Source of the DNA: Blastocladiella emersonii ATCC 22665
Lineage: Eukaryota; Blastocladiomycota; Blastocladiomycetes; Blastocladiales; Blastocladiaceae
Direction: 5' to 3'
DNA: 64,000 nt
NCBI GenBank assembly: GCA_025594325.1
Contig: JANHCV010000008.1
Coordinates: 682,001 to 746,000 of the forward strand
A program made the position numbers and the translations under genes. The notes beneath the pieces were generated by a model. The model was not told the origin of the DNA. It saw only the letters and a list, made by a program, of their open reading frames with translations, and did no database searches. Shown one piece after another: positions 1 to 9,415 of this stretch (position 1 is its first letter; every line of letters starts with the position of its first letter).

Positions 1-1217
1 TGAGTGTGCGATGCCAATAAGATCCTATGCTTGATGGATCCGGACTCGACCATGGCCCAGGACTTACCTTAGCGATGCACTTTGTTGAAGTCGCCGAGCA
101 GATTGAACGCAAGGTTTGCTCGGTCGCCTGCGCGAAGATAACGTATCTCATACGTTGCAAAGCTTTCGTGCGAGGGTCGCTGTAAGGAGTAACATGATCC
201 ACCGAAGTGGACGCGCCAACAGGTATCGATTGTTCACTGAGAAGACGTACGGGCGCGCTCGTTAGTACAGCATAAACCAGGATTTTTTTACCAATATCTA
301 ACGCACAAGAGGAGTTTGTGGACTGTCTCGCCGTTCTCCTTCGTGTGTCTCAGCTTCAGCTCCCAAAGCCGTCCGCCAAAGAAAATCGGAGCGTTCGAGA
401 GCTCGGGAAACAAGCCGTCCTTGAAAGTAAACGTAAACGGAACGATGAAGAAGGGAAGCCAGAGTGGACTAAAACGCATGTGCCATGACACAGCGATTAC
501 TCCAACTGTCGACTTCCGTCACGCTCAACTGTCGCTGACGGCGCGGGACGTGCTTCTTTCGCGCGGCGCAAGCGAGTCGGCGCGGAGAGCCGCAGCGCAT
601 CCTGTCGCGCACGGAGCAGCGTGTACTTGGGATGGTTTGACGTCAATAATGTCGATGCAGCCAAGCTAGGTGATCCGGGCACAGTAGCATGGGAGCGGCG
701 GCCGCGATCAAGAACGAGGCGACCGAGACAGCGATCAACTCGACAGCCGTCAAGTCGCCCTCGGTGCCAAGGAAGACTCGCAAAGTGGACACGAAGGAGC
801 CCAAGAGCATCGAAGTAGCGCTCTCGAGGGAGTGGGGCAGTGAGGCGACGAAGAGCGGCGAGAACGCACGTCCTACGTCCACCGCTCAACTTGCCTGTGT
901 CCCAACCTGTCTGTAGACGCGCTCGCAGCTCGCAGACGTTGCGCTGAGTGCATATCCGCGTACCGATCGAGTGTTGGCTCGCGCGCGTTCGTGCCTGGGC
1001 GCGTGCGGGCGATGCGATGAGGGTGCGGGCGCGGTTGAACTGTGGGCGTGACCGCGGGCGCCACCCAAAACGCGAACGAACCGCAGCAGACGCCGCCAGC
1101 CGAGGCCACCGCCCGCCCACCCTTTGCGCCCGCGCTCTCTCGCTCGCTCTCGCTTCGAGCAACATCCGGCAACTCGCAACTCGCACCTCGCACATCAAGA
1201 CCTCAAGACCACGCACC
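1..1217. other. No confidently supported gene
   Basis: Short open frames occur on both strands (for example around 288-491 minus, 643-882 minus and 689-916 plus), but none has a recognisable domain and they contradict each other in strand. The stretch from 1020 to 1210 is CpG-rich and probably acts as upstream sequence for the small ORF at 1218. Confidence 0.4.
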
Positions 1218-1517
1218 ATGACCCTCAACGGCCACCACCACAACGCGCAGTACTCGCTTAGCGCCGGCGTCAGCGTCGCCTCGACCCACGCTCCGGCCCC
1301 ATCGTCGTCTGTGTCGTCGCTCGCGATGCAGCTCGAGTCGACCCTCGTGCTCACGCCCGCGCCGGCGCCCGCTGCATCCAGCACGGTCGCCCAGTCCAAC
1401 CACGCGTTCAACATGACCTCGATTCACGACGAGCTCGCGTACGGCGCGCTGCCTAAGTTCGGCGAGGTGCCGGACACGGAGCTCAACGCGACGCACAGTT
1501 TCGGCGCCTGGTGGTGA
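1218..1517 (+). CDS. Hypothetical 99-aa protein, Ala/Ser/Pro-rich
   Basis: This open frame starts at an ATG in a good context (CACCATG). It encodes a protein rich in Ala, Ser, Thr and Pro with an ordered-looking C-terminal third that ends in GAWW. The frame is open upstream to 948, but the upstream part is Arg-rich and looks like untranslated GC-rich DNA, so the internal ATG was chosen. No domain is recognised, and there is no clear signal peptide or membrane segment. It could be the first exon of a longer gene, because the sequence just after the stop contains GT- and AG-rich positions. The function is unknown. Confidence 0.3.
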   Translation: MTLNGHHHNAQYSLSAGVSVASTHAPAPSSSVSSLAMQLESTLVLTPAPAPAASSTVAQSNHAFNMTSIHDELAYGALPKFGEVPDTELNATHSFGAWW

Positions 1518-2604
1518 TACGGCTCGCGCAGATGTGGTGTGCAGACGCCTTCGGTGAGCTGCTGTACACGTATCTCTTCGCATCGACGCACGACGTGCCG
1601 AGCGCACTGGCCGCAGCAATACATCTCCCTCGGTTTGCTGTCACATGTTCCAGAGAAGTTTCGCGAGAGGATTGTTGGCGCTGCGTGCGGAAGCGAAGGA
1701 CGGCCGACCGCGGTGAGTTGGCGAAGACCGACGGGCAGAACGATCGGCAATGTCGTCAAGCAGGTCGCGACGCTGCTGCCCACGCTTGCGGCGGCGCGTC
1801 GCACACGACGAACTGTGAGCCGCGTTTCGGCGCGGAACTTCATCTCGATCGTCAAATACACTCAAACTGATGGCGGTGCGGCTCCCTGCAGCCGAGACGC
1901 ATCGGCGCGCGAGCGAGAAGTGCGTGTCGCACACAGCAAGCGAATCGAACCGGTTGCGTGAAAGCTCAGCTGGCTCAGGAGCCAGTGTGGAACGAGGAGA
2001 GCAAGCGTGGACCTCGTCAAGGTCAGCTCAAGCACGACTTTCGCGAAGCTGCGCGTTCAGTGCCTTCGGCCGTGCCGCGCCAACACGCAGAGGCACCGCA
2101 ACTCCCTCGGTACATCCAAACCAGCCGTCGCTCGGCCCCGAGGATGGCGGCCTCAGCTCGCAGTCGCTGCTTCGCGTTGCCGTCCGTCTCAGCACGCGGC
2201 CCGCGCAGTCTCGGCTCCCATTGCAAAGCCGCTCGGATCGCTGCGGCGGCACCGCCAGATCGGATCATCTCGTTTCATGGAAGTGAAATCCGCTTCATCA
2301 TCCAAGGGGTGCAGGGGGAACGAAGCTAGCCATGCGAGCGGTCTATTGGCCTCGGCCGGGTGCGCGCGACCTCACGTGCGCCGTTGCTACGCGAGGTCGC
2401 CTTCTCGATTCGACGTCTCCCGCTGTCCCACGCTACAGATGAGCATCTCATGAATCTTGCACGCAGCTAGCGACTCGTCGCAACGTGTAGCAGCCGAGGC
2501 GAAGCCAGCGCCGCGCACGACGGGCGGTCGGGTAGCACGCACCTCACTCGCGGCGAGGTCGAAAGATGCAAAGAGGAGCATGAGCTATGTTATGAATGAA
2601 CCAT
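1518..2604. other. No confidently supported gene
   Basis: Overlapping frames of 80-148 codons exist on both strands, all Arg-rich and without domain signatures, as expected by chance in GC-rich DNA. The segment next to 2604 is the 3' flank of the minus-strand protease gene. Confidence 0.4.
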
Positions 2605-3966
2605 CTACCCAGTGCACACACTCTTGGGCTTCGCGAGGGCCTCACGGAGCCCGCGCATCGCGACCGTCGACCCGTAGTTGGCCGACCGCGCGTCGCCGAC
2701 GTTGCACCCGCCGTTGGTCTGAATCCCGATCGCGACGTCGCCGACGATGAGCGGCGAGCCCGAGCTACCAGCCTCGCAATCGATACGGTGCGTGACGTGC
2801 TCGGCGCCCTCGAACGCCACGAGCTTGCCGTTCGACGACTGCTGCACCTGCTCGAGCTGCTTGCGGTTGGCGTCGCGCACGATCCCGTACCCCGTCATCG
2901 TGATGGTCGCGCCGACCTTGACGCCCTGGCCGTCCTTGATCAAGCCCGTCGCCTCGTCGACCGCCGCGAGCGTGAACGCCTGCCCGCCCGCCGCGTCGCG
3001 GAACTTGAGCCCCGTGTTCGGGTTCGCGCGCGTGCCGAAATACGCCCAGTCCTCGGTGCCCTCGAGCGGGTCCGAGTCGTTGTCGGCGAACGTGAGCGCG
3101 TACTGCACCGACGCTGGGTCGACTGGGTACTGGAACTGCGGCGGCGGGTGCCGCGAGAAGGCGAGCTTGGTCCCCTGCACGGTGACGACCGACGACAGTG
3201 GTACGTTCGACTGCAGGACCTGCTCGGCCGCGTCGACGCCGTCGAAACAGTGGCCCGCAGTCAGCAGGCACCCCGCGCGGTCGTTGATCGTGAACGCCGT
3301 GCATCCTACGGGGAACAGGCGGGCGACACGCGCGTCGGTCGACGCCTTGCGCGGGTCCGCGGCGCTGCACATGGACGCGGGCGGCGGCAGGACGATCGGG
3401 TCGGCGACGTTGCCGCGCTCGTGGTTGACGACGACCGAGGACACGACAATTGACACGTTCTGCGGGATCGGGAGGACGGGGTTGCCGAGCAGCTCAACCT
3501 TGAGCTTGCCGCCGTTGAAGAAGGCCGAGCGGAAGTTCCACTGCTTGAGCGTGTACGCGTTGAGCCACTGCACCGACCCGTCGAGCAGGTTGGTGATCTT
3601 GAGGATGTCGCCCGACTGGTTCTCGCCCGCACCGCGGCGGCCGAACAGGTCCATGCGCAGGACCGTGCGCTCCGGATCGAAGACGAGGCGCGACCACTGC
3701 ACGTTGCCGCGCTTCGGGTCGATGCTGCTGAGATCGACCGTCTGCGTGAACAGCACGGGCCGCTCGCGCGCGGCCGCTTCGATCTTGACGGGGATGTTCT
3801 CCTGGCCGAACGAGAAGGGCAGCGTGATCATGTTGCGCTGCTGGACCAGCTCGAGCGGCGAGCGGCGGCGGCCGCGCTTGGTGGCGGTCGGCGCGGAGTG
3901 TACGGCGACGATGCCAGCGAGGATCGCGACGAGGAGGATCAGCAGCTTGCGGTTCTTGCGTCTCAT
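2605..3966 (-). CDS. Secreted trypsin-fold serine protease
   Basis: A 453-aa protein whose N-terminus has basic residues followed by a hydrophobic stretch (about residues 8-24), a typical signal peptide. The catalytic triad is visible: His239 in LTAGHCF, a candidate Asp306 in EDWAYF, and Ser402 in a GSSGSP motif. This is the arrangement of chymotrypsin-fold (S1/glutamyl-endopeptidase-like) enzymes. A region of about 170 residues before the protease domain probably serves as a propeptide or accessory beta domain. Cysteines around the His and Ser motifs fit an extracellular, disulphide-bonded enzyme. The gene is uninterrupted. The triad and family are read from the sequence; substrate specificity is not known, and a nutritional or cell-wall role is inference. 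Confidence 0.85.
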   Translation of the reverse strand: MRRKNRKLLILLVAILAGIVAVHSAPTATKRGRRRSPLELVQQRNMITLPFSFGQENIPVKIEAAARERPVLFTQTVDLSSIDPKRGNVQWSRLVFDPERTVLRMDLFGRRGAGENQSGDILKITNLLDGSVQWLNAYTLKQWNFRSAFFNGGKLKVELLGNPVLPIPQNVSIVVSSVVVNHERGNVADPIVLPPPASMCSAADPRKASTDARVARLFPVGCTAFTINDRAGCLLTAGHCFDGVDAAEQVLQSNVPLSSVVTVQGTKLAFSRHPPPQFQYPVDPASVQYALTFADNDSDPLEGTEDWAYFGTRANPNTGLKFRDAAGGQAFTLAAVDEATGLIKDGQGVKVGATITMTGYGIVRDANRKQLEQVQQSSNGKLVAFEGAEHVTHRIDCEAGSSGSPLIVGDVAIGIQTNGGCNVGDARSANYGSTVAMRGLREALAKPKSVCTG

Positions 3967-4460
3967 GGTTGGTGGGTGGCGTGGCCGGAGAGAGCAGGGC
4001 GAGCGGGGCCTTCGGCCGCATTTGTAGTGGGGTGCGCTCGGCGAGAGACGGCTAGTGTGGCGAAGCTGCTCGTCGCCGACTTGCCAAAGCGAGAGCTCTT
4101 GCGCTTGAGTTGCAACAACTGCGCGTGTTGTTCATCGAGCGGCCCACATGGGCCCACTCCGCCGCGCTTTCAGCCAGTCGTTACTGCAAATCGTCGGCTC
4201 GACGCGCGCTGGTCAAACGCACGTGCCTGCTTGGAAGAGCGTTAAGCACTTGACGAGCTTCCTGCGTAGACGAGAAACGAGGAACCGTTTTTCCGGGGTC
4301 GATGAGCTTTAGAGAGCAACCGACGCGAGGACGTTCGGCTGAGAGACGCGAGACGCGTCGAGAAATCACGCGAGCATCGAGTGGCTCTGCTGGTCACCTC
4401 GACGCGACCAGCTTTCCCATGCACACTCTCTAGTGGCACCCGAACAAACCTCCTCATCAT
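3967..4460. other. Intergenic, contains a duplicated BTB-gene upstream region
   Basis: No gene is seen. The part from about 4330 to 4460 (shared text such as GAGAAATCACGCGAGC) resembles 9290-9415, the sequence upstream of the intact BTB gene. The broken copy at 4461 was therefore duplicated together with its promoter. Confidence 0.5.
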
Positions 4461-4748
4461 GGATCAACTTGATGCAACAAGTGAAAAACTGCCGACGCCG
4501 ACGTCAACATCGTGGTCCGCGGCAAGACCTACGCACTGCACCGGGTCGTGCTGCTCGGCGGTGACTGGCACCCGACTGACGACGACCATGCGCTTCGCGT
4601 TGACTTTTCTCTGTCGATCGAGAAGGAGTTGGACGACGGTGGCGCAAACGACTGCGTCGTCAGTGAACGCGCGCTCTACGCGTGGGAAACTGCCATCGCC
4701 GCCGTGTACGGCGCGTGCACCAAGCTTATGCCCGCTCGCATGTCGACT
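4461..4748 (+). pseudogene. Truncated BTB-domain gene copy
   Basis: This segment matches the start of the BTB gene at 9416: both open with MxQLDAT-EKLPT, and both share the VVRGKTYALHRVVL and DWHP..DDHALRVDF blocks. Relative to the intact gene, one block of roughly 80 nt near the N-terminus and a second short block (the segment encoding TQSPFFRA) are missing. Homology stops right after the MSTS codons near 4748, where LINE-like sequence begins. It keeps the CAACTTGATGCAAC motif at 4465-4478. It is a non-functional copy. Confidence 0.7.
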
Positions 4749-5200
4749 TCGGTCGCTCCGTTTCGCGGGCTCGCCAGACGTGGCAGCGGGCGCAGGCTTC
4801 CTCGTGAGCAGATCACCGGAACTTGCAGTTCGCGTGGGTGCGGGTCCGCCCAACCTGCTCGCTCGGGTGGGCCGTGCTCCGCTGGATCATCGTTGTCCGC
4901 GAGCGCCAGGTCAACTTCGAATGGGTCGGCGGCCACGCCGTAAACTCCGGCAACGAGGAGGCCGACGCGCTCGCCAACAATGGCGCCGCCGCGCATCTAC
5001 CACTTGGAGTCAGCACGGATCTGGACACGCCCTTCACGGCGCGCTGGCGCGGCTGCGACCTCAAGACTCGTTTAACAGGCGCGTACCCGCAATTCAAGCG
5101 ATTGCGCTGCCGCACGGCGCAAGCGCCCCTAGTGGCGCGGGCTTTAGCCCTCGATTGAAAACCAAACGCGAAGCGTTTAGGTGGCTCAAGTCGAGGTCTA
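4749..5200 (+). pseudogene. 5'-truncated LINE remnant, RNase H segment (copy 1)
   Basis: Translation around 4823-5158 gives an RNase H C-terminal signature: a WVGGHAVNSGNEEADALA block, matching the W-x-x-G-H...G-N-E-x-A-D-x-L-A pattern of RNase H domains in non-LTR retrotransposons. It begins abruptly inside the broken BTB copy and runs to a hairpin-rich tail ending near 5190, as expected of a 5'-truncated LINE insertion. No reverse transcriptase domain is present. A related copy lies at 5700-6460. The element clade cannot be told. Confidence 0.65.
5111..5190 (+). repeat. LINE 3' tail with hairpins, copy 1
   Basis: An about 80-bp segment repeated at 7010-7087. It contains GGGCTTTAGCCC and AACGCGAAGCGTT, both able to fold into stem-loops. 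It follows the RNase H remnant and is probably the conserved 3' end of the retroelement. Confidence 0.6.
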
Positions 5201-5699
5201 AAGCCCTCTTTCTAGACCGGGTCGCTGCTGGATAGGGTGCCGACGCTCACGTGAGCGCGATCCACGTGAGCGACCCGAAAACGCGTGACAGACGCGTCGT
5301 TTCTCATGTGACTGCTGTGGCGCAACGCGTCCTGGCCTTGCACGTGATCGGCCTCGGCCCAACCCCCGGAAGCGCGTCGCTTGACGCTGTTCCGCTCGGC
5401 CATCGCGGAACGTTAAACGCTTTGCACCGACCCTCGACCAGGCCCGCGAGACTCCGAGCACATGAAAGCGTGAGAGATGCAGAAGCGCGGTAAGCCGCTA
5501 ACGGAGCCCGTGCTTGGCGTGCGTGTTGGAAAACGGAGCCCGTGTTCGGTGCACATCCTTAAACGACGCGGTTCACCTGGGAGCCGCTAGCGCAGGCTCG
5601 TTGACGTGGGCGCGAGTTCAACGGTTGCACCGAGAACGACTTGCGAGGTCCCATGAACGTGAGTTCGAGTGAGGACTGCGAGGTCGAGAGATCCACTCT
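5201..5699. other. Intergenic
   Basis: No gene is recognised. A short open frame on the minus strand near 5200-5460 has no domain. The sequence near 5270-5320 contains ACGCGT- and CACGTGA-type words that recur upstream of the SR/Gag-like genes. Confidence 0.35.
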
Positions 5700-6460
5700 T
5701 TGAGTTGCGGTCCGTTACACGGACGTGTCGCTCCGTGGCTTGGGTTTGCCAGACGTTGCAGCGGGCGCAGACGTCTTCGTGAGCGGATCGCAGGAGCTCG
5801 CTGTTCGCGTGGGTGCGGGTCCGCGCAACGTGCTCGCTCGAGTGGGCCGTGCTCCGCTGGATCATCGCGGCCCGCGAGCTCCAGGTCGAGAGGGTCCGTG
5901 GCCACGCTGTGAACTTGGAGAATGAGGAGGCCGACGCGCTCGCCAACAAGGGCTGCCGCGCATCTCCCGCTGTGAATCGCCGTTGCCGTCCGCGCGGACC
6001 TCGATGCGCCCTTCACGGCGCGCAGGCGCGGCTGCAACTTCAACTCAGTCCCGCGACGCGCTCTCCGCCGCCTGCACGACGCGCGACACGACCCGCTGCT
6101 CGCTCTGATCGCGTCCGCTGGCATCACGTCCTCCCCCATCGATGTCCCAGCCCTTGTCACTGCGCTTCGGGGCAGCACGCGCCGCATCCACCCGAGCGAG
6201 TCCCTCACCGCGAACTCGCTCCCGTGCTTCCAGCTCCGCGCGCTCGCAGGCCAGCTGCCGACCCGCGGCTGTTTGCACCAGCTCTGGCCGCACCGCTACG
6301 AGTCCCCCAACTGCGCCGAATGCCCAAAAACTGGCGGCAAGGTCGCCGACACTCAAGCGTACGCGTTTGAGTGCACACTCTTCGCGCGCAATCGTCTCCG
6401 CGGCACTGGACGACGTCCGCATCGCAAACGCCCTCGCGGCGGTCGACAAGGGCTAGATCG
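5700..6460 (+). pseudogene. LINE remnant, RNase H and zinc-like C-terminus (copy 2)
   Basis: The first part repeats copy 1 (blocks LEWAVLRWII and HAVNLENEEADALANKG), again an RNase H-type sequence. In another frame, around 6210-6420, a segment with HQLWPHRYESPNCAEC followed by a downstream Cys resembles the Cys/His motif found after RNase H or at the C-terminus of many LINE ORF2 proteins. Reading frames change several times, so it is a dead copy. The matching 3' tail appears only at 7010-7087, so the stretch in between is either the rest of this copy or later insertions. Confidence 0.55.
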
Positions 6461-6787
6461 GGGGCGGGCTCCGCACCAGCGTCACTGGATCGCTCGCCGA
6501 GCGCCTTCTCAACCCAAAACACATGAAGCACCGTGGCCGCCATCGTGGACGCACCACTCGTCGCGTGGTTCAAACAGCTCTACTGAGACGAACCCATCGA
6601 TCCACGCCTCGCGCTCCTGCCGCGACGGCCATCGCCTCGAGCGCCATGCAGGAGCTTGCTTGGCGCCCTCGCTGCAGCGCGATTGCTGATGTCGCGCCGG
6701 TGACACATGACGGTGCCCTGCCGCCACTGAACGCGAGCGACCAACCGCACCATCCTTTGTTGAAGCGCGCGCATCGCGCAGCAGGGG

Positions 6788-6915
6788 AACGCGCTGTGCT
6801 GTGACGCGCTGTGCTGTGACGCGCAAAGCTGCGACGCGCAAAGCTGCGACGCGCAAAGCTGCGACGCGCAAAGCTGCGACGCGCAAAGCTGCGACGCGCC
6901 GTGCTGCGACGCGCC
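6788..6915 (+). repeat. 15-bp minisatellite (GCTGCGACGCGCAAA)n
   Basis: About seven to eight tandem units of 15 bp (GCTGCGACGCGCAAA and close variants such as the GTGCTGTGACGC type at the left end). The array encodes no plausible protein. Confidence 0.85.
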
Positions 6916-7009
6916 GATCTCCGACCCCTCCGTTGAGTACTGCAGCATGAGTGATGTGAAAGGTTTGTTCAACGGGCGCCTACTCACGGCTCGAGCGGAA
7001 GCGCGCCTG

Positions 7010-7087
7010 TACGGCACAAGCGCCCAATGTGGCGTGGGCTTTAGCCCTCGATTGAAAACCAGACGCGAAGCGTCTAGGTGCCTCAAG
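7010..7087 (+). repeat. LINE 3' tail with hairpins, copy 2
   Basis: Second copy of the segment at 5111-5190, with the same GGGCTTTAGCCC hairpin and an ACGCGAAGCGT hairpin. The two copies differ at few positions and end at the same CTCAAG(T) word. Confidence 0.6.
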
Positions 7088-7173
7088 TAAAATAAAAACG
7101 ACACCGTTTCGCAGGGATCAGGGGCGCAAGGGTGGGGGTGTGCGAGGCTGAGGGGAAGAGAGAAGCGACGTCA

Positions 7174-7294
7174 GGCCCCCCGGAACGACGCGTTTCGATA
7201 TCATGTGACCAAAACGTGATGCCTTCTCAAAAGGTGAAACCGCGCGGTTCACGCAGCGAGCGTGTCTCGCTCGTTCCCACATGTAAACCACAAG
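7174..7294 (+). promoter_or_regulatory. Upstream region shared by family A genes
   Basis: It contains GACGCGTTTCGATATCATG, an ACGTGATG word, a CGCGCGGTTC block and TCTCGCTCGTTCCCACATG just before the start. The same order of blocks precedes the gene at 11436. The ACGCGT core resembles the MluI cell-cycle box; function is inferred. Confidence 0.4.
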
Positions 7295-8986
7295 ATGAAT
7301 CACTATGGAACTTCATGCAACCTGTTGGCCGAGTCTGCTTCGGCGCTTTGCGATGGCGCAAACGCCCCGCGCCGCGAATCCGTGCCGCGCGCCGATTCCG
7401 GGACAGACCTACCGAACTTAGGCACTGACGGAGGGCGGACCTACGAAAGCTCGCTACTGCAAATTTTGAGTCTGCGCTTACAACTGATTCACCTGACGCT
7501 ACGCATGCGGGACCCTTCAATCGGACGCGGGGAGGTGGGCCTGCTGAAGGAACAATCTGCGCGCGCGGCGCGCGAGATACACGAACTTGAGCGTACCTTG
7601 GCTTCGTTCGAGCGCTCGACCAACAACGATTGCATGCGGGAACGTAATGGACCCACAGCTGATCCGCAACCGCTCACCACTCCCGATGCTGCTCGCCGCC
7701 GCTCGTCGCGCGAGCGACTTCGCGACCGTTCGCCCGTTCGTCCCAAAAGCGAACCCCGCCGAGATCGGTCTCCAGCTCGTCCCCGCCGTGAGCGTTCGCC
7801 TCACCGTCGGGAAGGGCGCTCGCCTCACCGTGGGCACGGGCGCTCGCCATCTCCAAGTCGCTCGCGGCGTGAACGGCGACGGTCGCACTCGCGCTCTCGG
7901 TCCGCATCACGCTCATCGCGACACCGGCACCGGCACCGGCACCGCTCCTCCCGCTCGCGCTCTCCAATGCTCCCAACGTACCGCGAAGTGCGCTCCCTCG
8001 TCGTTGCAGCTGCGCAGGAACTTTCTTCTGCAAAACTTCGCAAGCTTTTCCACCACATGCGCGACACCGGCCCCACTTTTCGGCAAGTTGAAAGCATGCC
8101 GCATCGCTCCACGAACGACCCGCGCGAGTTTGTTGAGTGGGTCCGCCGCGCGGCGGCATCGCCCGACTGTATCCCGCACCCCGTCACGCTTGCACAGGCG
8201 CTGCTGGCGTGCAGCTCGAATGTTCCGTGGCGCGTCTACCACGTCTACTCGGTCTTTATTCGCTACGACACGCCCGAAGAGGAGGCCAAACGGATCTTTC
8301 TCGACTCGGTCAATCCCGCCGATCCTGCGCGCCGCGACTGGGCTGCTCGGTGGCTTAACATTTCTCGAGAGCCCGGCACGCCTGCGACCGAATTTTACCC
8401 CAAGTGGCACGCACTGCTCGAAGAAGCGGTTCACGGCCGCGCCGAGGAGCTTGAGCGGACGTGGCCGATTAAGCTCAGTTTTGGCGAGCGACTGCTCCAG
8501 TTCATGGACCCAGTTCCGACGCAGTTGCACAACATCATCTGGCACGCCGCCGGCACCGTGTCGTACATGAACGACGCCGTCAAAGGGGAGGTATTCGCCC
8601 CGGCTTCCTGCCGCGACGCTCCGTGGCCCATCGGCTGCTGGTTCTGTGTCAAAATTGTTGACTTGTGCCCGCCGTCCAGTCGCGTCCACCCTCGGAACTC
8701 GTGCCCGCTCATCTTCCACCCTTACGCGCTTTCCGAGGCGCTTGTCGCCGCGATGCGCGCCACAGGAATTGACTGGCGGCAGCAGACTAGTAACGCACGC
8801 CCCGCCGACCAAACGCTGGATCGCGTGCGCGCTCGGTTGCGCGCGGCCCCCGTCCGATCTTCCACTGTGCAGATGGGAATGCACGTGGTTGAAGCGGTGT
8901 TCAAGATGGGGCGGCAGCTCCGCGACCGCTTGCTCAGCATGGTTGTGCCAGTGATTGACGAGTTGTGGAACAAGAAACAAAGCTGA
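7295..8986 (+). CDS. SR-rich Gag-like protein, family A copy 1
   Basis: A 563-aa intact frame. The ATG at 7295 (AAGATGAATCAC) was chosen because the same context starts the relative at 11436; the frame is open a little further upstream but only from GTG. Layout: helical leucine-rich segment at about residues 50-110; Arg/Ser/His-rich low-complexity region at about 130-225; capsid-like segment at about 265-375 (EFVEWVRRAAAS..ALLACSSNVPWRVYHVYSVF, with a conserved PADPARRDWAARWL block); zinc-knuckle-like Cys/His group at about 448-473 (CWFC...CPPS...HP...CPL); helical C-terminus ending ELWNKKQS. The capsid plus zinc knuckle recalls retrotransposon Gag, but no pol gene follows. It may bind RNA through the SR and zinc parts; this is inference. 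Confidence 0.7.
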   Translation: MNHYGTSCNLLAESASALCDGANAPRRESVPRADSGTDLPNLGTDGGRTYESSLLQILSLRLQLIHLTLRMRDPSIGRGEVGLLKEQSARAAREIHELERTLASFERSTNNDCMRERNGPTADPQPLTTPDAARRRSSRERLRDRSPVRPKSEPRRDRSPARPRRERSPHRREGRSPHRGHGRSPSPSRSRRERRRSHSRSRSASRSSRHRHRHRHRSSRSRSPMLPTYREVRSLVVAAAQELSSAKLRKLFHHMRDTGPTFRQVESMPHRSTNDPREFVEWVRRAAASPDCIPHPVTLAQALLACSSNVPWRVYHVYSVFIRYDTPEEEAKRIFLDSVNPADPARRDWAARWLNISREPGTPATEFYPKWHALLEEAVHGRAEELERTWPIKLSFGERLLQFMDPVPTQLHNIIWHAAGTVSYMNDAVKGEVFAPASCRDAPWPIGCWFCVKIVDLCPPSSRVHPRNSCPLIFHPYALSEALVAAMRATGIDWRQQTSNARPADQTLDRVRARLRAAPVRSSTVQMGMHVVEAVFKMGRQLRDRLLSMVVPVIDELWNKKQS

Positions 8987-9415
8987 ATTTCATAGTATGT
9001 ATTGGAAAAATTGGGGGTTACCCACGTCCGTGTGGTTGTACTAAAAGGTGGATCTCGGTCGCAAACGTTGAGGGAGAGGGATGTCCGATAGTTGGTAACA
9101 GCTACACATTCACAAACCGAGCATCAAGATGTTTAGACAATGAAGACATGAAGAGGCACAAAGACTGGAAGCCGATGCCAGCGGTTCAGGCGAGAGCGAG
9201 GTGTGACGCGATTACGAAGCGTAGCCTTCCGCGGCAGGAGGCCCCCCATGGGCTTCCGAAATCAACTGGTGCATGGGCTCTTGACTGCGAGACGCGAGAC
9301 TGACGGCGTGAGTCGCGACGAGAAATCACGCGAGCGCGGGGTGATGCGGCTGACCAGATGAACGCGCCTGACTCCCCCACGCACGCTCTCTTGTAGCACA
9401 CGAGCAAACCCCCTC
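8987..9415. other. Intergenic
   Basis: No gene is seen. The part from 9290 to 9415 is the BTB-gene upstream region that is also present in diverged form before the broken copy at 4461. Confidence 0.45.
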
